From the NCBI GenBank assembly GCA_963763305.1, contig CAVXNP010000001.1, positions 434,001 to 498,000 of the forward strand: a stretch of 64,000 bases of DNA, in the 5' to 3' direction. Source of the DNA: CAVXNP01 sp963763305 (lineage in GTDB: Bacteria; Pseudomonadota; Gammaproteobacteria; Xanthomonadales; Rhodanobacteraceae). The notes below the pieces were generated by a model. That model saw nothing but the letters and a program-made list of their open reading frames with translations. It was not told the origin of the DNA and searched no databases. The position numbers and the translations under genes are program-made. This document shows positions 27,862 to 36,812 of this stretch, in pieces; position 1 is the stretch's first letter; every line of letters begins with the position of its first letter.

Positions 27862-28180
27862 GGAAACCTCCGTCGGGCTGGGCTGAACCTGCGCTCATAC
27901 CGCGATGCAGCTAGCGATGTAACCACAGAAGCCGCCCGGGTACCGCTTTCAGCGGGCACTTCCACACAAAGAGCATCACGTGCAGATGACGACGATGACT
28001 CCGCCATCCGGCCGCCCCGCCTGCAACGAGTGAGGGGTTACCCTGCGACCAACAGAAACCCCCGAGCGGGAAAGAAAGACAGCCTGGCCACCGTTGAGCC
28101 CGCATCACACTGGCAAGCAGACAAGCAACACAGAAGAACAAGCCCCGTCCAGAATAGCCCCAAATCTCAGGACAAAAGCA
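27862..28180. other. gene-free spacer, less GC-rich than its surroundings
   Basis: About 320 bases with no supported reading frame. Base use (GAAAGAAAGACAG, AGACAAGCAACACAGAAG) differs from the flanking GC-rich genes, marking the left side of an accessory patch that extends to the his operon. Confidence 0.5.
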
Positions 28181-28525
28181 TCATGCGTCTGGGCTTGAAG
28201 GGAAGTCTCCTGAGGAGTGGCTGGTACTACCAGCCGAACTATCCCCGCCCCGCCCGGACATTCGATAAATCGGAAGCGCGACTATCGCCGGCCAAAATAA
28301 CCAGCTGGCCATAAATGTGGTGAACATCTTTGCGCTTTCTGACGTCAACCCCGCGATCCAAACTATGACCCTACCAGGCCAACTCAGACTGTGGGCCACC
28401 GATCCATATATTTCGGCAACTGACTTGCCCCCAAACATTCCAGTCGATCCCGGGGCGTCGTATGCAAACCCATTTATCAGCGCTAGTGGGAAAAATGCAA
28501 ACAAACACAATGCTCCTACCGCCAC
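28181..28525 (-). CDS. hypothetical small membrane protein
   Basis: 114 residues from a GTG at 28525, the first start after an upstream in-frame stop. Hydrophobic segments at about 2-22 (VGALCLFAFFPLALINGF), about 52-60 and 68-88 (FTTFMASWLFWPAIVALPIY) and a Ser/Gly-rich tail. I do not recognise the family. Codon use is less GC-biased than the neighbours, suggesting horizontal origin. No good ribosome-binding site is seen, so the start or the gene itself is uncertain. Confidence 0.4.
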   Translation of the reverse strand: MAVGALCLFAFFPLALINGFAYDAPGSTGMFGGKSVAEIYGSVAHSLSWPGRVIVWIAGLTSESAKMFTTFMASWLFWPAIVALPIYRMSGRGGDSSAGSTSHSSGDFPSSPDA

Positions 28526-28909
28526 TGAGGCAAGGATGGCAGTATGAGTAGATAGTTACGAACTTTTTCCAATCCATAGAAGCCTACGCCTGAGTTACAC
28601 CGTGCCGCGAAGCAGCGCCCGCCTGACTGTTATTGGGCGGCCCCGGACGTACCAACTGGAGCCAGCTTTACTCCTTTTGGAAGGTAACCTCCACGACGAA
28701 CAGCAGACCAAATAACAAACGCGCGGAATAGACAACACCTACCGACAGGCAGAACGAATCCGAGCCAGACAAAAGGGTCAGGTTCATCAAATCAGGCAAT
28801 TAATGAACCTGAAAACTCATGTCACCGCCTCCCGCGCTTGGCGGTACGCTCGATGTCACCACAACGATGTCACCACAGCGTCAGCGTCGCCCAGCGACAG
28901 GAGGCAGCC
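28526..28909. other. accessory spacer: possible decayed minus-strand ORF, inverted repeat, IS110 left flank
   Basis: A minus-strand open frame without a start codon (about 28790-28630) reads PDPFVWLGFVLPVG then ends KLAPVGTSGAAQ, possibly the end of a lost membrane protein. TCAGGTTCAT (28778-28787) and ATGAACCTGA (28803-28812) form a 10-base inverted repeat, preceded by AAAAGGG. GATGTCACCACA occurs twice (28852-28863, 28866-28877). This stretch directly precedes the IS110 transposase start and would be its noncoding left end. Confidence 0.4.
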
Positions 28910-29041
28910 ATGTCACTTTACGCAGCTATCGACCTGCATTCCAGCAACAGCGTGTTGGCCGTCATGGATGGCGAGGGCAAGGCGCTGCTGCAGTGCCGAC
29001 GCCCCAACGACCTGCCCCGTCTGCTGACTGATTTGGCCGTA
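28910..29041 (+). mobile_element. IS110-family transposase, N-terminal fragment
   Basis: A well-formed start (AGGAGGCAGCC-ATG) opens MSLYAAIDLHSSNSVLAVMD, continuing to RRPNDLPRLLTDLA: the RuvC-like DEDD catalytic N-terminus of IS110 transposases, first Asp at position 8. Similarity ends after about 43 of the expected 330-400 residues, and the his operon begins about 100 bases later, so the rest of the element is gone. The joining region 29042-29146 includes a run of eight G and shows no further gene. Confidence 0.75.
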
Positions 29042-29146
29042 TGTGCAACTCGCCGGCGGGGGGGGCGTCGATCACCACCTGTGCGGCGCCTCGATGACGG
29101 CACGCGCCTTCCTCCGACTTACCGCCCGCCACTGCCGCAACGCCGC

Positions 29147-29782
29147 TCAGGCGCTCTGCGCATGCCGCTGCGCCAGCACCTCGACCGCGTCACCCAGGCC
29201 CAATCCGCGGGCGCGCAGCGCCACGCCGAGGTGGAACAGCAGATCCGCGGCCTCGCCCAGCAGCGCCGCGTCGTCCTGGACTACGGCGGCGAGGGCGGTT
29301 TCCACGCCTTCCTCGCCCACCTTTTGCGCGATGCGGCGGAGGCCGCTTTCGAACAGGCCGGTGGTGTAGCTGCCTGTGGGGCGTTCGGCATTTCTGCGGG
29401 CGATCAGGTCGTCGAGTTCGGCGAGGAATCCGAGTGGAGGGCGCACCGCGTTGCCGAAGCAGCTGGTGGTGCCGGTGTGGCAGGTGGGGCCGTGCGGCTG
29501 GGCCTGGACCAGGAGGGTGTCGCGGTCGCAGTCGAGGTGGATCGCCTTGACCGCCAGGTGGTGGCCGGAGCTTTCGCCCTTGGTCCACAGGCGCGCCTTG
29601 CTGCGGCTGAAGAAGGTGACCTTGCCGCTGGCGCGGGTGGCGGCCAGGGCTTCGGGGTTCATGTAGCCGAGCATGAGCACTTCGCCGGTGAGCCAGTGCT
29701 GCACGATGGCCGGCAACAGGCCGTCGCCCTTGGCCCAGGCCAGCTCGGTGTCGATAGCATCGGGGTGGGTGATGTCGGTCAT
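29147..29782 (-). CDS. hisI: bifunctional phosphoribosyl-AMP cyclohydrolase / phosphoribosyl-ATP pyrophosphatase
   Basis: 211 residues from 29782. HisI part: GYMNPEALAATRASGKVTFF, RSKARLWTKGESSGH, HLDCDRDTLL, GPTCHTGTTSCF (zinc and Mg ligands). HisE part from about 115: RPTGSYTTGLFESGLRRIAQ, KVGEEGVETALA, EAADLLFHLGVAL. Together they carry out steps 2 and 3 of histidine synthesis. Last gene of the operon, 23 bases after the hisF stop, intact. Confidence 0.96.
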   Translation of the reverse strand: MTDITHPDAIDTELAWAKGDGLLPAIVQHWLTGEVLMLGYMNPEALAATRASGKVTFFSRSKARLWTKGESSGHHLAVKAIHLDCDRDTLLVQAQPHGPTCHTGTTSCFGNAVRPPLGFLAELDDLIARRNAERPTGSYTTGLFESGLRRIAQKVGEEGVETALAAVVQDDAALLGEAADLLFHLGVALRARGLGLGDAVEVLAQRHAQSA

Positions 29783-29805
29783 TGGCGATGTGTCTCTGGC
29801 TGGAG

Positions 29806-30578
29806 TCAAAGGCGCACGGCAACGCCCTGCCCATGCAGGAACTGCTTGAGCGCGGGAATGGCGATGGCACCGGAATGGAAGACGCTGGCGGCCAGGGCAC
29901 CGTCGACGTCCGCCTGGCCGAAGGCGTCGGCGAAATGCTCCGGCGCGCCGGCACCGCCGGAGGCGATCAACGGGACGTGGCAGATCGCGCGGGCCACCGC
30001 GCAGCTGGTCCAGGTCGTAGCCCTGGCGCACGCCGTCGCTGCCCATGCAGTTGAGCACGATCTCGCCGGCGCCGCGGCGCTGCGCTTCGTCGATCCAGTC
30101 CATGGTGGCGCGCGGCAACGCACGGGTGCGGCTCGGGTCGCCGGTGTACTGGCGCACGCGCCACTGGCCGTCGTCGTCGCGCAAGGAATCGATGCCCACC
30201 ACCACGCACTGGACTCCGAATGCGGCGGCCAGTTCGCCGATCAATTGCGGGCGTTCCAGCGCCGGTGAATTCACCGAGATCTTGTCCGCGCCGGCATGCA
30301 GTACGGCGCGCGCCTCGTCCACGCTGCGGATGCCGCCGGCCACGCAGAACGGAATGTCGATGACGCGGGCGACCTGCTCGACCCAGTGCCGCGCCACGGT
30401 GCGCTGCTCCGGGCTGGCGGTGATGTCGTAGAACACCAGCTCGTCGGCGCCTTCGTCGCGATAGCGCAACGCCAGGTCGACGATCTCGCCCACCACCACA
30501 TGGCTCGCGGAAGCGCACGCCCTTGACCACCTTGCCGTCGCGCACGTCCAGGCAGGGAATGATGCGGCGGCTCAGCAT
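29806..30578 (-). CDS. hisF: imidazole glycerol phosphate synthase subunit HisF, frame interrupted twice
   Basis: Cyclase subunit of IGP synthase, a TIM barrel. Start at 30578 (MLSRRIIPCLDVRDGKVVKG, first catalytic Asp). Frame breaks at 30502/30503 (extra G on the plus strand, TGGCTCGC for TGCTCGC) and at 29997/29998 (extra C, CACCGCGC for CACGCGC). Between them: VVVGEIVDLALRYRDEGADE, FCVAGGIRS, VVVGIDSLRD, IVLNCMGSDGVRQGYD (second catalytic Asp). After the second: VPLIASGGAGAPEHFADAF. Corrected length 256 residues, normal. Confidence 0.93.
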
Positions 30579-31304
30579 GCCAACGCCATCCGTCCAGAGT
30601 AAAGCGCCCTTCCAGCAGGGCGCGGCCAAGGATCACACCGCGGGCGCCGACGTCGCGGACGGCACGGAGCTCCTCCAGCGAGCGCACGCCGCCGGAGGCT
30701 TGCACGGCCAGTCCGGGCGCGATATTCGCCAGGTGGCGATACAGATCCAGGTTCAGTCCGCCCAGCATGCCGTCGCGCTCGATGTCGGTGCACAAGAGGT
30801 GGCGCGCGCCCTGTTGCGCGTACCACGGGGCCAGTTCGTCCAGGGTGGCCGAGCCGGTTTGGGTCCAGCCCGCGCTGGGCAGCGTCCAGCCGACCGTCCA
30901 CGCGGCGCGTGTCCAGCGCGATGGTGAGTCGCTCCGGTCCGAAGTTGTCCAGCCACGCCGCGACCGTCCCCGGGTTGCCGATGGCGATACTGCCCAGCAC
31001 CACGCGCTGCACGCCCACGTCGAACAAGCGTCGCAGGTCGTCCTCGGTACGCACGCCGCCGCCGGCCTGTACCTGCAACCCATCGGCCACCATCGCCCGG
31101 ATCACCGCCAGGTTGGCGAGTTGACCGCTGCGCGCACCATCGAGATCCACCACATGCAGCCAGGCCGCCCCGTCATGCAGGTAGCGCCGCGCCAGCTCGG
31201 CCGGATCGTTGGAGTAGATCGGTCTGCTGCGCGTAGTCGCCCTGGCGCAAACGCACCACACGACCATCGCGCAGGTCGATCGCCGGGATGATGTCGAAGC
31301 TCAT
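30572..31304 (-). CDS. hisA: phosphoribosylformimino-AICAR isomerase HisA, frame interrupted three times
   Basis: TIM-barrel isomerase of step 4. Start 31304 (MSFDIIPAIDLRDGRVVRLR) overlaps the hisH stop by 4 bases. Breaks: extra G at 31221/31222; extra base near 30888-30895 (GACCGTC, probably GACGTC); and two net extra bases (or one missing) near 30583-30590 just before the stop. Conserved pieces in the three frames: WLHVVDLDGARSGQ, VQAGGGVRTEDDLRRL, LCTDIERDGMLGGLN, VQASGGVRSLEELRAV, GVILGRALLEGRFTLD. Corrected length about 242, as expected. The predicted stop at 30572 overlaps hisF. Confidence 0.9.
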
Positions 31305-31898
31305 AGGCGTAGGAAGTTCCTGAGGAGTTGCGCGCCGACGGCAGCGGAGCGCTCGGGGTGGAATTGCATGCCGTAAAAGTTGCCTTGCGCGATCACGGCG
31401 GCAAAGCGGCCGCCGAAGTCGGCCGCTGGCCAGCGCGTAGTCACCCACCGGAACCGCATAGCTGTGCACGAAGTAGGCCTGGTCGACGTCACCCAGCCCG
31501 TCCAGCAGCGGATGCGCGCGCAGTCGCTTGCGAGCGTGTTCCAGCCCATGTGCGGCACGCGCAGCCCGGGTGCCTCGTGAAATCGACGCACCGGCGCATC
31601 GATGACGCCCAGGCACTCGGTGTCGCCTTCCGCTGAATGCGTCGCACAGCAACTGCATGCCCAGGCACACGCCCAGCACCGGCTGGGTCAGCGAACGCAA
31701 TCACCTCGCACCAGACCCAGCTCGCGCAGCCGCGCCATGCCGGGTGCGGCCGCGCCCACGCCGGGCAGGATCACCTGGTCGGCGCGGCGGATGCGCGTCC
31801 GGGTCGGTGGTCAGCGGCGCGTCCACGCCCAGCCGCTGCAGCGCGTAGCGCACCGAGCCGATGTTGGTGCCGCCGCCGTCGACCAGCACCACGCCCAT
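31301..31898 (-). CDS. hisH: imidazole glycerol phosphate synthase glutaminase subunit HisH, frame interrupted about six times
   Basis: Class-I amidotransferase that feeds ammonia to HisF. Pieces in order: MGVVLVDGGGTNIGSVRYAL, VILPGVGAAAPGMARL, PVLGVCLGMQLLCDAFS (nucleophile Cys in GVCLGMQ), RRFHEAPGLRVPHMGWN, QAYFVHSYAVPVGDYALAS, FYGMQFHPERSAAVGAQLL (catalytic His/Glu). Break points near 31794, 31698, 31704, 31630, 31512-31521 (a duplicated GC) and 31423, all extra bases. Corrected length 196, normal. Directly follows hisB. Confidence 0.9.
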
Positions 31899-32965
31899 TC
31901 ACAGCGCGCCCTTGGTGCTGGGCAGCTCGCTGCCTTCGCGCCGCAGCGCCTGGCGCAGGCTGCGCGCGACCACCTTGAAGCAGGCCTCGACCATGTGGTG
32001 GGCGTTGTCGCCGCGCACGTTCAGGTGCAGGTTGGCGCCGAGCGTCTCGCACAGCGAGCGGAAGAAATGCGGCACCAGCTCGGTGGGCACCTCGCCCACG
32101 CGCTCGCGCGGGAAGTGGCCCTCGAACACGAAGTACGGGCGGCCGGACAGGTCCAGTGCGGCGCTGGCCAGCGACTCGTCCATCGGCAGGGTGAAGCCGT
32201 AGCGGCCGATGCCGCGCTTGTCGCCCAGCGCCTGCTTCAATGCCTGGCCCAGCGCCAGCGCACAATCCTCGATGGTGTGGTGTTCGTCGATGTGGGTATC
32301 GCCGGTCGCACTGCAGCTGCAGCGCGAAACCGCCGTGCTTGCCGATCTGTTCGAGCATGTGGTCGAAGAAGCCCAGCCCGGTGCGCGACCTGTGGCTCGG
32401 CCACGCGGTCCAGATCCACCTGGACGTGGATGCGGGTCTCGCGGGTGATCCGCTCCACCTGCGCGGTGCGCGGCGCATCCAGCAGCTGGTGCGCCAGCGC
32501 GTCCCAGCCCAGGCCCTGCGGCCCGACGCGCAGCCCGCGCACGCCCAGGTTGGCGGCCAATTGCAGGTCGCTGTCGCGGTCGCCGACCATCGCCGAGGCG
32601 GCCCGGCTCCAGCTGTCGTCGGCCAGGTAGTGGCGCAGCAGGCCGGTCCCGGGCTTGCGTGTATCCAGGCCCTGGTGCGGGAAGCTGCGGTCGATCAGCA
32701 CCTCGGTGAACGTGATGCCCTGCGAGGCGAGGATGCGCAGCAGCAACTGGTGCGGTCCGTCGAAGTCGGCCTCAGGAAAGCTGTCGGTGCCCAGGCCGTC
32801 CTGGTTGGTCACCATCACCAGTTCGTAGCCGGCGGCCACGCAGCGCTGCAATGCAGAGATCACGCCCGGCAGCAGCGCCAGCTTGGCGTAGCTGTCGATC
32901 TGCTCGTCCGCCGGCTCCTCGATCAGGCAGCCGTCGCGGTCGACAAAGAGGATCTTGCGTGTCAT
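31899..32965 (-). CDS. hisB: bifunctional histidinol-phosphatase / imidazoleglycerol-phosphate dehydratase HisB, frame interrupted twice
   Basis: Start 32965 (MTRKILFVDRDGCLIEEP). N-terminal HAD phosphatase: DRDG, VMVTNQDGLGTDSFPEADFD, AMVGDRDSDLQLAANLG. It lacks the zinc cysteines of E. coli HisB (DRSFPHQGLDTRKPG), like the Xanthomonas protein as I remember it. C-terminal dehydratase: GLGFFDHMLEQIGKHGGF, HIDEHHTIED, GDKRGIGRYGFTLPMDESLA, ELVPHFFRSL, NAHHMVEACFK. Breaks: extra C at 32389/32390 and extra G at 32304/32305. Corrected length 354. Confidence 0.94.
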
Positions 32966-33044
32966 GCGTGTGGTTCCAGCAGTCACTTGAAACGTGGTGG
33001 CGCGGCTGTCGTGGCCGCAAGGAAGTGCGAGTCCAGCTTTCCGA

Positions 33045-34146
33045 TCAGGCGGAGTGGGCGTCTTCGCGCGGGTGTCCCAGGGGAGCCATCGCCTCCGTGC
33101 GCAGCAGCGCCGAGCACGCTGTCGTTCTGCTCGGGGGTGCCGACGGTGATGCGCAGCGCGTCGGCCAGTCCCGGGTAGCGGCGCACATCGCGCACCACGA
33201 TGCCGGCGTCAAGCAATTGGCGGTAGCGGGTGCCGGCGTCGTCCAGCCGCACCGTCAGGAAGTTGGCCTGCGACGGCAGTACCTCGCGCACGGCTGGCAG
33301 GCCGGCCAGCGCCTGCGCCAGCCGTGCGCGCTCGGCGCGCACCGTCTCGACCCGGGCCTGCACCTGGCGCTCGCCCGCCGGCGAGAGCGCCTGCAACGCA
33401 GCCTCGATGCACGGACGGGGCAAGGGGTACGGCGGCATGATCCGGCGCAACAGCTCGATCACCTCCTCGCGCGCCAGCAGGCAGCCGATGCGCGCACCGG
33501 CCAGGGCCCGCGCCTTGGACAGCGTGCGCAGCACCGCCACGTGGTCGTGGGTGTCGATCAGGTCGGCCACGCTCGGCTGCTCGGCGAACTCCACGTACGC
33601 CTCGTCCACCACCAGCAGCGCGCGTCCGGCCAGCGCGTTGGCCAGGCGTTCGATCGCCGCGCGCGGTACCGCGGCGCCGGCCGGGTTGTTCGGGGTGCAG
33701 ACGAACACCAGCTTCACCGCCGGGGTCAGCGCCGCGAGCACCGCGTCGACGTCCAGCGCGAAGCGCGGGTCCAGCGCCACCTCGATCACGGCCGCGCCCT
33801 GGATGCGCGCGCACACCGCGTACATGCCGAAGGTGGGCGGCTGGATCAGGATCGCGTCTTCGCCGGCGCGGCAGAACGCGCGCACCAGCAGGTCGATCGC
33901 CTCGTCGCTGCCCCGCCCCACCAGCAAGCGGCCGGGTGCCACGCCGTAGAGCTCGGCCAGACGCGCCAGCAGCGCCGCCGGCTGCGGATCGGGGTAGCGA
34001 TGGCAGTCCAGCCCGGCGTCACCCAGCGGCGCCCAGGCCGACTCGTTGGCGTTGAGCAGGATGCTGCCGCCGGCCGCCTCCATCCGCGCCGAGGAATACG
34101 GCTGGATGCGGCGAATCTCCTCGCGTGCCAGCGCCAGCACGCTCAT
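33045..34146 (-). CDS. hisC: histidinol-phosphate aminotransferase, frame interrupted once near the end
   Basis: PLP enzyme of step 7. Start 34146 overlaps the hisD stop by 4 bases. Blocks: LLNANESAWAPLGD, LLVGRGSDEAIDLLVRAF, FVCTPNNPAG, LLVVDEAYVEFAE, LRTLSKARALAGARIGCL (PLP lysine in TLSKA), PSQANFLTVRL, LRITVGTPEQNDSVL. An extra C at 33110/33111 (GCGCCGAG for GCGCGAG) shifts the last 20 residues; the corrected end is LLRTEAMAPLGHPREDAHSA with the stop at 33045 and a total of 366 residues. Without correction the frame runs 62 bases further. Confidence 0.94.
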
Positions 34147-35480
34147 GGTGCGGACTCGGCAGTGGGCTGCGCCAGCGAGGCGCGATAGAGCGCATCCAGC
34201 CGCACGGTCACGGCGCGCTGGTGCGCGTGCAGCTGCTCGGCCGCGGCCAGCGTGGCCGCGCACGGGCCGATCGCGCGCAGGCCTTCGGCGGTCAGCTCCT
34301 GCACGCTGATCTGCTTCTGGAAACTGGACACCGACACGCCGCTGTAGCTGCGCGCGTGGCCGTAGGTCGGCAGCACGTGGTTGCTGCCGCTGCAGTAGTC
34401 GCCCACCGACTCGGGCGCCCACGGCCCCAGGAACACCGAGCCGGCCGATCCGACCTGCTCCAGCCAGCGCCGCGGCTGCGCCACCTGCAGGATCAGGTGC
34501 TCGGGTGCGTAGGCATTGCTGACCGCCAGCGCCTGCTCCAGCGAGCCCACCAGGATCGCCCGGCTCTGGCTCAGCGCCCGCGTGGCGATCTCCGCGCGCG
34601 GCAGGCTGGCGCACTGGCGTGCCACCTCGGCGAACACCGCATCGAGCAGCCGTGGAGAAGTGCTGAGCAGGATCACCTGCGAGTCCGGGCCGTGCTCGGC
34701 CTGCGACAACAGGTCGGCGGCGACGAACGCCGGGTCGGCCGCCTCGTCGGCGATCACCAGCACCTCGGAGGGCCCGGCGGGCATGTCGATGGCCACCCCG
34801 GCCGGCTCGCCGGACACCTGCAGCTTGGCTTCGGTGACCCAGGCGTTGCCCGGGCCGAACAGCTTGTCGCAGCGCGGCACGCTGGCGCTGCCGCAGGCCA
34901 TCGCGGCAATCGCCTGAGCGCCGCCGAGCTTGATCACGCGCTCGATCCCGCACAGCCGCGCGGCGAACAGCACCGCTTCGTCGCAACGCCCGTCGCGGCG
35001 CGGCGGCGAGCACAGCACTACCTCGCGGCAGCCGGCCAGGCGCGCGGGCACGCCCAGCATCAATGCCGTCGAGGGCAACGGCGCGCTACCGGCCGGCACG
35101 TACAGGCCCACCCGCTCGATCGGCCGCAGCATGCGTTCCACCGTCACGCCCGGCGCGGTCTGCACCGACACCGGGGACAGCGCCGCGGCGCGGTGGTAGG
35201 CCTCGATCCGCCCGGCCGCCTCGATGATGGCCTCCTTCAGCACGGGGTCCAGCGCGGCCTCCGCCGCGTCGAACTCGGCCCGCGACACCTCGAGTGTGTC
35301 GAGCTGGCAGCCGTCCAGGCGGGCGGTCAGCTCCAGCAGCGCGGCGTCGCCGCGCGTGCGCACCGCGTGGATGATCTCGCGCACGCCCTGGCGCATCTCG
35401 TCCGAGCGCGACAGCGCCGGACGGGCCAGCGCCGCGTCGCGGCCGGCTTGGTCGAGTTGGTTCCAGTCAAGGCGTTTCAC
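34143..35480 (-). CDS. hisD: histidinol dehydrogenase
   Basis: 445 residues, intact. Zinc- and NAD-dependent oxidation of histidinol to histidine. Blocks: VERMLRPIERVGLYVPAG, KLGGAQAIAAMACG, KLFGPGNAWVTEAK, DMPAGPSEVLVIAD, LLSQAEHGPDSQ, YAPEHLIL, GSVFLGPWAPESVGDY, GSNHVLPTYGHAR. Length slightly above the usual 430. It follows hisG after 35 bases. Confidence 0.97.
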   Translation of the reverse strand: MKRLDWNQLDQAGRDAALARPALSRSDEMRQGVREIIHAVRTRGDAALLELTARLDGCQLDTLEVSRAEFDAAEAALDPVLKEAIIEAAGRIEAYHRAAALSPVSVQTAPGVTVERMLRPIERVGLYVPAGSAPLPSTALMLGVPARLAGCREVVLCSPPRRDGRCDEAVLFAARLCGIERVIKLGGAQAIAAMACGSASVPRCDKLFGPGNAWVTEAKLQVSGEPAGVAIDMPAGPSEVLVIADEAADPAFVAADLLSQAEHGPDSQVILLSTSPRLLDAVFAEVARQCASLPRAEIATRALSQSRAILVGSLEQALAVSNAYAPEHLILQVAQPRRWLEQVGSAGSVFLGPWAPESVGDYCSGSNHVLPTYGHARSYSGVSVSSFQKQISVQELTAEGLRAIGPCAATLAAAEQLHAHQRAVTVRLDALYRASLAQPTAESAP

Positions 35481-35515
35481 GCCGCATCCTCAGCCCGTTG
35501 CATACGGCCCGCCAC

Positions 35516-36409
35516 TCAGGCGAGCATCTTTTCCACCGGCAGCACGAACATCTCGCGCGCACCGGCTTTCTTGATTTCTTCCAGCTGGCGCCAGCTCACT
35601 TCGCCGGCGCACAACGCCTGCAGCATCACCTGGTCCGGCTGGCCGGCCAGCGACAGCAGGGTCGGCTGCGGACCGCCCGGCAACAACCGGGTCACCGCCT
35701 CCAGCGCACCGCGCGAGGTCTGCAGCAACAGCAGGCGCGATTCGCGCAGCTGGATCACGCCATCGAGGCGCTTGAGCAGCAGCTCGATCATGTCGCCACG
35801 CTCGTCCACCGGCAGCGTCTTGGGCCCGGCCAGCACGGCCTGGCTCTCCAGCACCACGTCGGCCTCGCGCAACTGGTTGGCCACCAGCGTGCCGCCGCTC
35901 TGCACCAGGTCGCAGATCGCCTCGGCGGTGCCCAGCTTCGGCGCGATCTCCACCGAGCCGGCCAGGGTCACCACGCCCGCATCCACGCCGTGCTGGCGCA
36001 GCCATTCGCCCAGCAGACCGGGGTACGAAGTGGCGATGCGCTGCCCTGCAAGGTGTTGCGGCTGGCTGTAAGCCGACTCCTGCGCCACCGCGATCGACAG
36101 CCGGCAGCGACCGAAACCCAGCGGGCGCCAGGCGTTCAGCGGGGCCATCTCCGGTGGCGCGGTGAGCTGGTATTCGTTCAGCACGTTCAGCCCGACGATG
36201 CCCAGGTCGCAGACGCCTTGGGCGATCAGGCCGGGAATGTCGTCGTCGCGCACCAGCAGCAGATCCACCGGCTCGCCTTCGCCGAAACAGAACAGCTTGT
36301 CGCGGCTTTGCCGGAAGCTCAGCCCGCAACGGTTGAGCAGGTCCAGCGCCGGCTCGGTCAAGCGGCCGGACTTCTGCATCGCGATACGCAGACGATCGCG
36401 CGGCCTCAT
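35516..36409 (-). CDS. hisG: ATP phosphoribosyltransferase, long form
   Basis: 297 residues from 36409 (MRPRDRLRIAMQKSGRL). First committed and feedback-inhibited step of histidine synthesis. Catalytic domains: LAMQKSGRLTEP-type start, LLLVRDDDIPGLIAQGVCDL, GIVGLNVL, LAGSVEIAPKLGTAEAICDL, VQSGGTLVANQLRE. The extra C-terminal regulatory domain (PTLLSLAGQPDQVMLQALC) identifies the hexameric long form that does not need HisZ. Start overlaps the upstream regulator stop by 4 bases. Confidence 0.96.
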   Translation of the reverse strand: MRPRDRLRIAMQKSGRLTEPALDLLNRCGLSFRQSRDKLFCFGEGEPVDLLLVRDDDIPGLIAQGVCDLGIVGLNVLNEYQLTAPPEMAPLNAWRPLGFGRCRLSIAVAQESAYSQPQHLAGQRIATSYPGLLGEWLRQHGVDAGVVTLAGSVEIAPKLGTAEAICDLVQSGGTLVANQLREADVVLESQAVLAGPKTLPVDERGDMIELLLKRLDGVIQLRESRLLLLQTSRGALEAVTRLLPGGPQPTLLSLAGQPDQVMLQALCAGEVSWRQLEEIKKAGAREMFVLPVEKMLA

Positions 36410-36738
36410 GCGGGCACCTTGGCGCTTTTGCGCCGCCGTGCCGCGCGCGCTGCCGCGGCCAGGTAGCCGCCGCTGCCCTGGTTGAGGTAGCGCGCCACGC
36501 GGCCGATGGTGGTGATGCTCACCGCGGTGCGCTCGTGGATCTCCCGGTAGGAGACGCCTTCGAGCAGATACGGCACCACCCGCCAGCGATCGACCAGCAC
36601 CTCCAGCTCCGCCGGCGTGCACAGGTCATGCAGGAAAGCCGACATCTCGTCGGCATTCTTCAGCGACAGCAAAGCCTCGCACAGGCCCTGCTGCGCATCA
36701 TCGGCGGAACCCTCGGGGTCGATAGAACGACGCTTCAT
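36406..36738 (-). CDS. TrpR/YerC-family DNA-binding regulator of the his operon
   Basis: 110 residues. Matches the TrpR-related YerC/YecD family: LCEALLSLKNADEMSAFLHD, LCTPAELEVLVDRWRVVPYL, LEGVSYREIHERTAVSITTI-GRVARYLNQGSGGY, where SYREIHERTAVSITTIGRV is the helix-turn-helix. It is the first gene of the his operon and translationally coupled to hisG. A trp-operator-like sequence lies 4 bases before its start codon, so it probably represses its own operon, with histidine or an intermediate as likely corepressor (inferred). Confidence 0.9.
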   Translation of the reverse strand: MKRRSIDPEGSADDAQQGLCEALLSLKNADEMSAFLHDLCTPAELEVLVDRWRVVPYLLEGVSYREIHERTAVSITTIGRVARYLNQGSGGYLAAAARAARRRKSAKVPA

Positions 36739-36741
36739 AAT

Positions 36742-36759
36742 GTACTAATGCGCTAATAC
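36742..36759. promoter_or_regulatory. trp-operator-like site in front of the his operon
   Basis: GTACTAATGCGCTAATAC matches 13 of 18 positions of the TrpR operator consensus GTACTAGTTAACTAGTAC, including GTACTA at one end and CTA-TAC at the other. It ends 4 bases upstream of the ATG of the TrpR-like gene, overlapping the likely promoter start region; no Shine-Dalgarno fits in the gap, so the transcript may be leaderless. Confidence 0.6.
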
Positions 36760-36812
36760 GATGAAACGCATACTAGGCGATGCATGCTGCCCTGGCAAGC
36801 GACCTTCCACCA

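Noticed and set aside
28310..28547. Plus-strand 76-codon frame opposite the orphan membrane ORF
   Set aside because: No hydrophobic or domain features and no ribosome-binding site; the minus-strand frame has membrane helices.
31301..31898. Programmed frameshifting in hisH/hisA
   Set aside because: Six or more shifts at different positions without slippery sequences; insertion errors explain them better.
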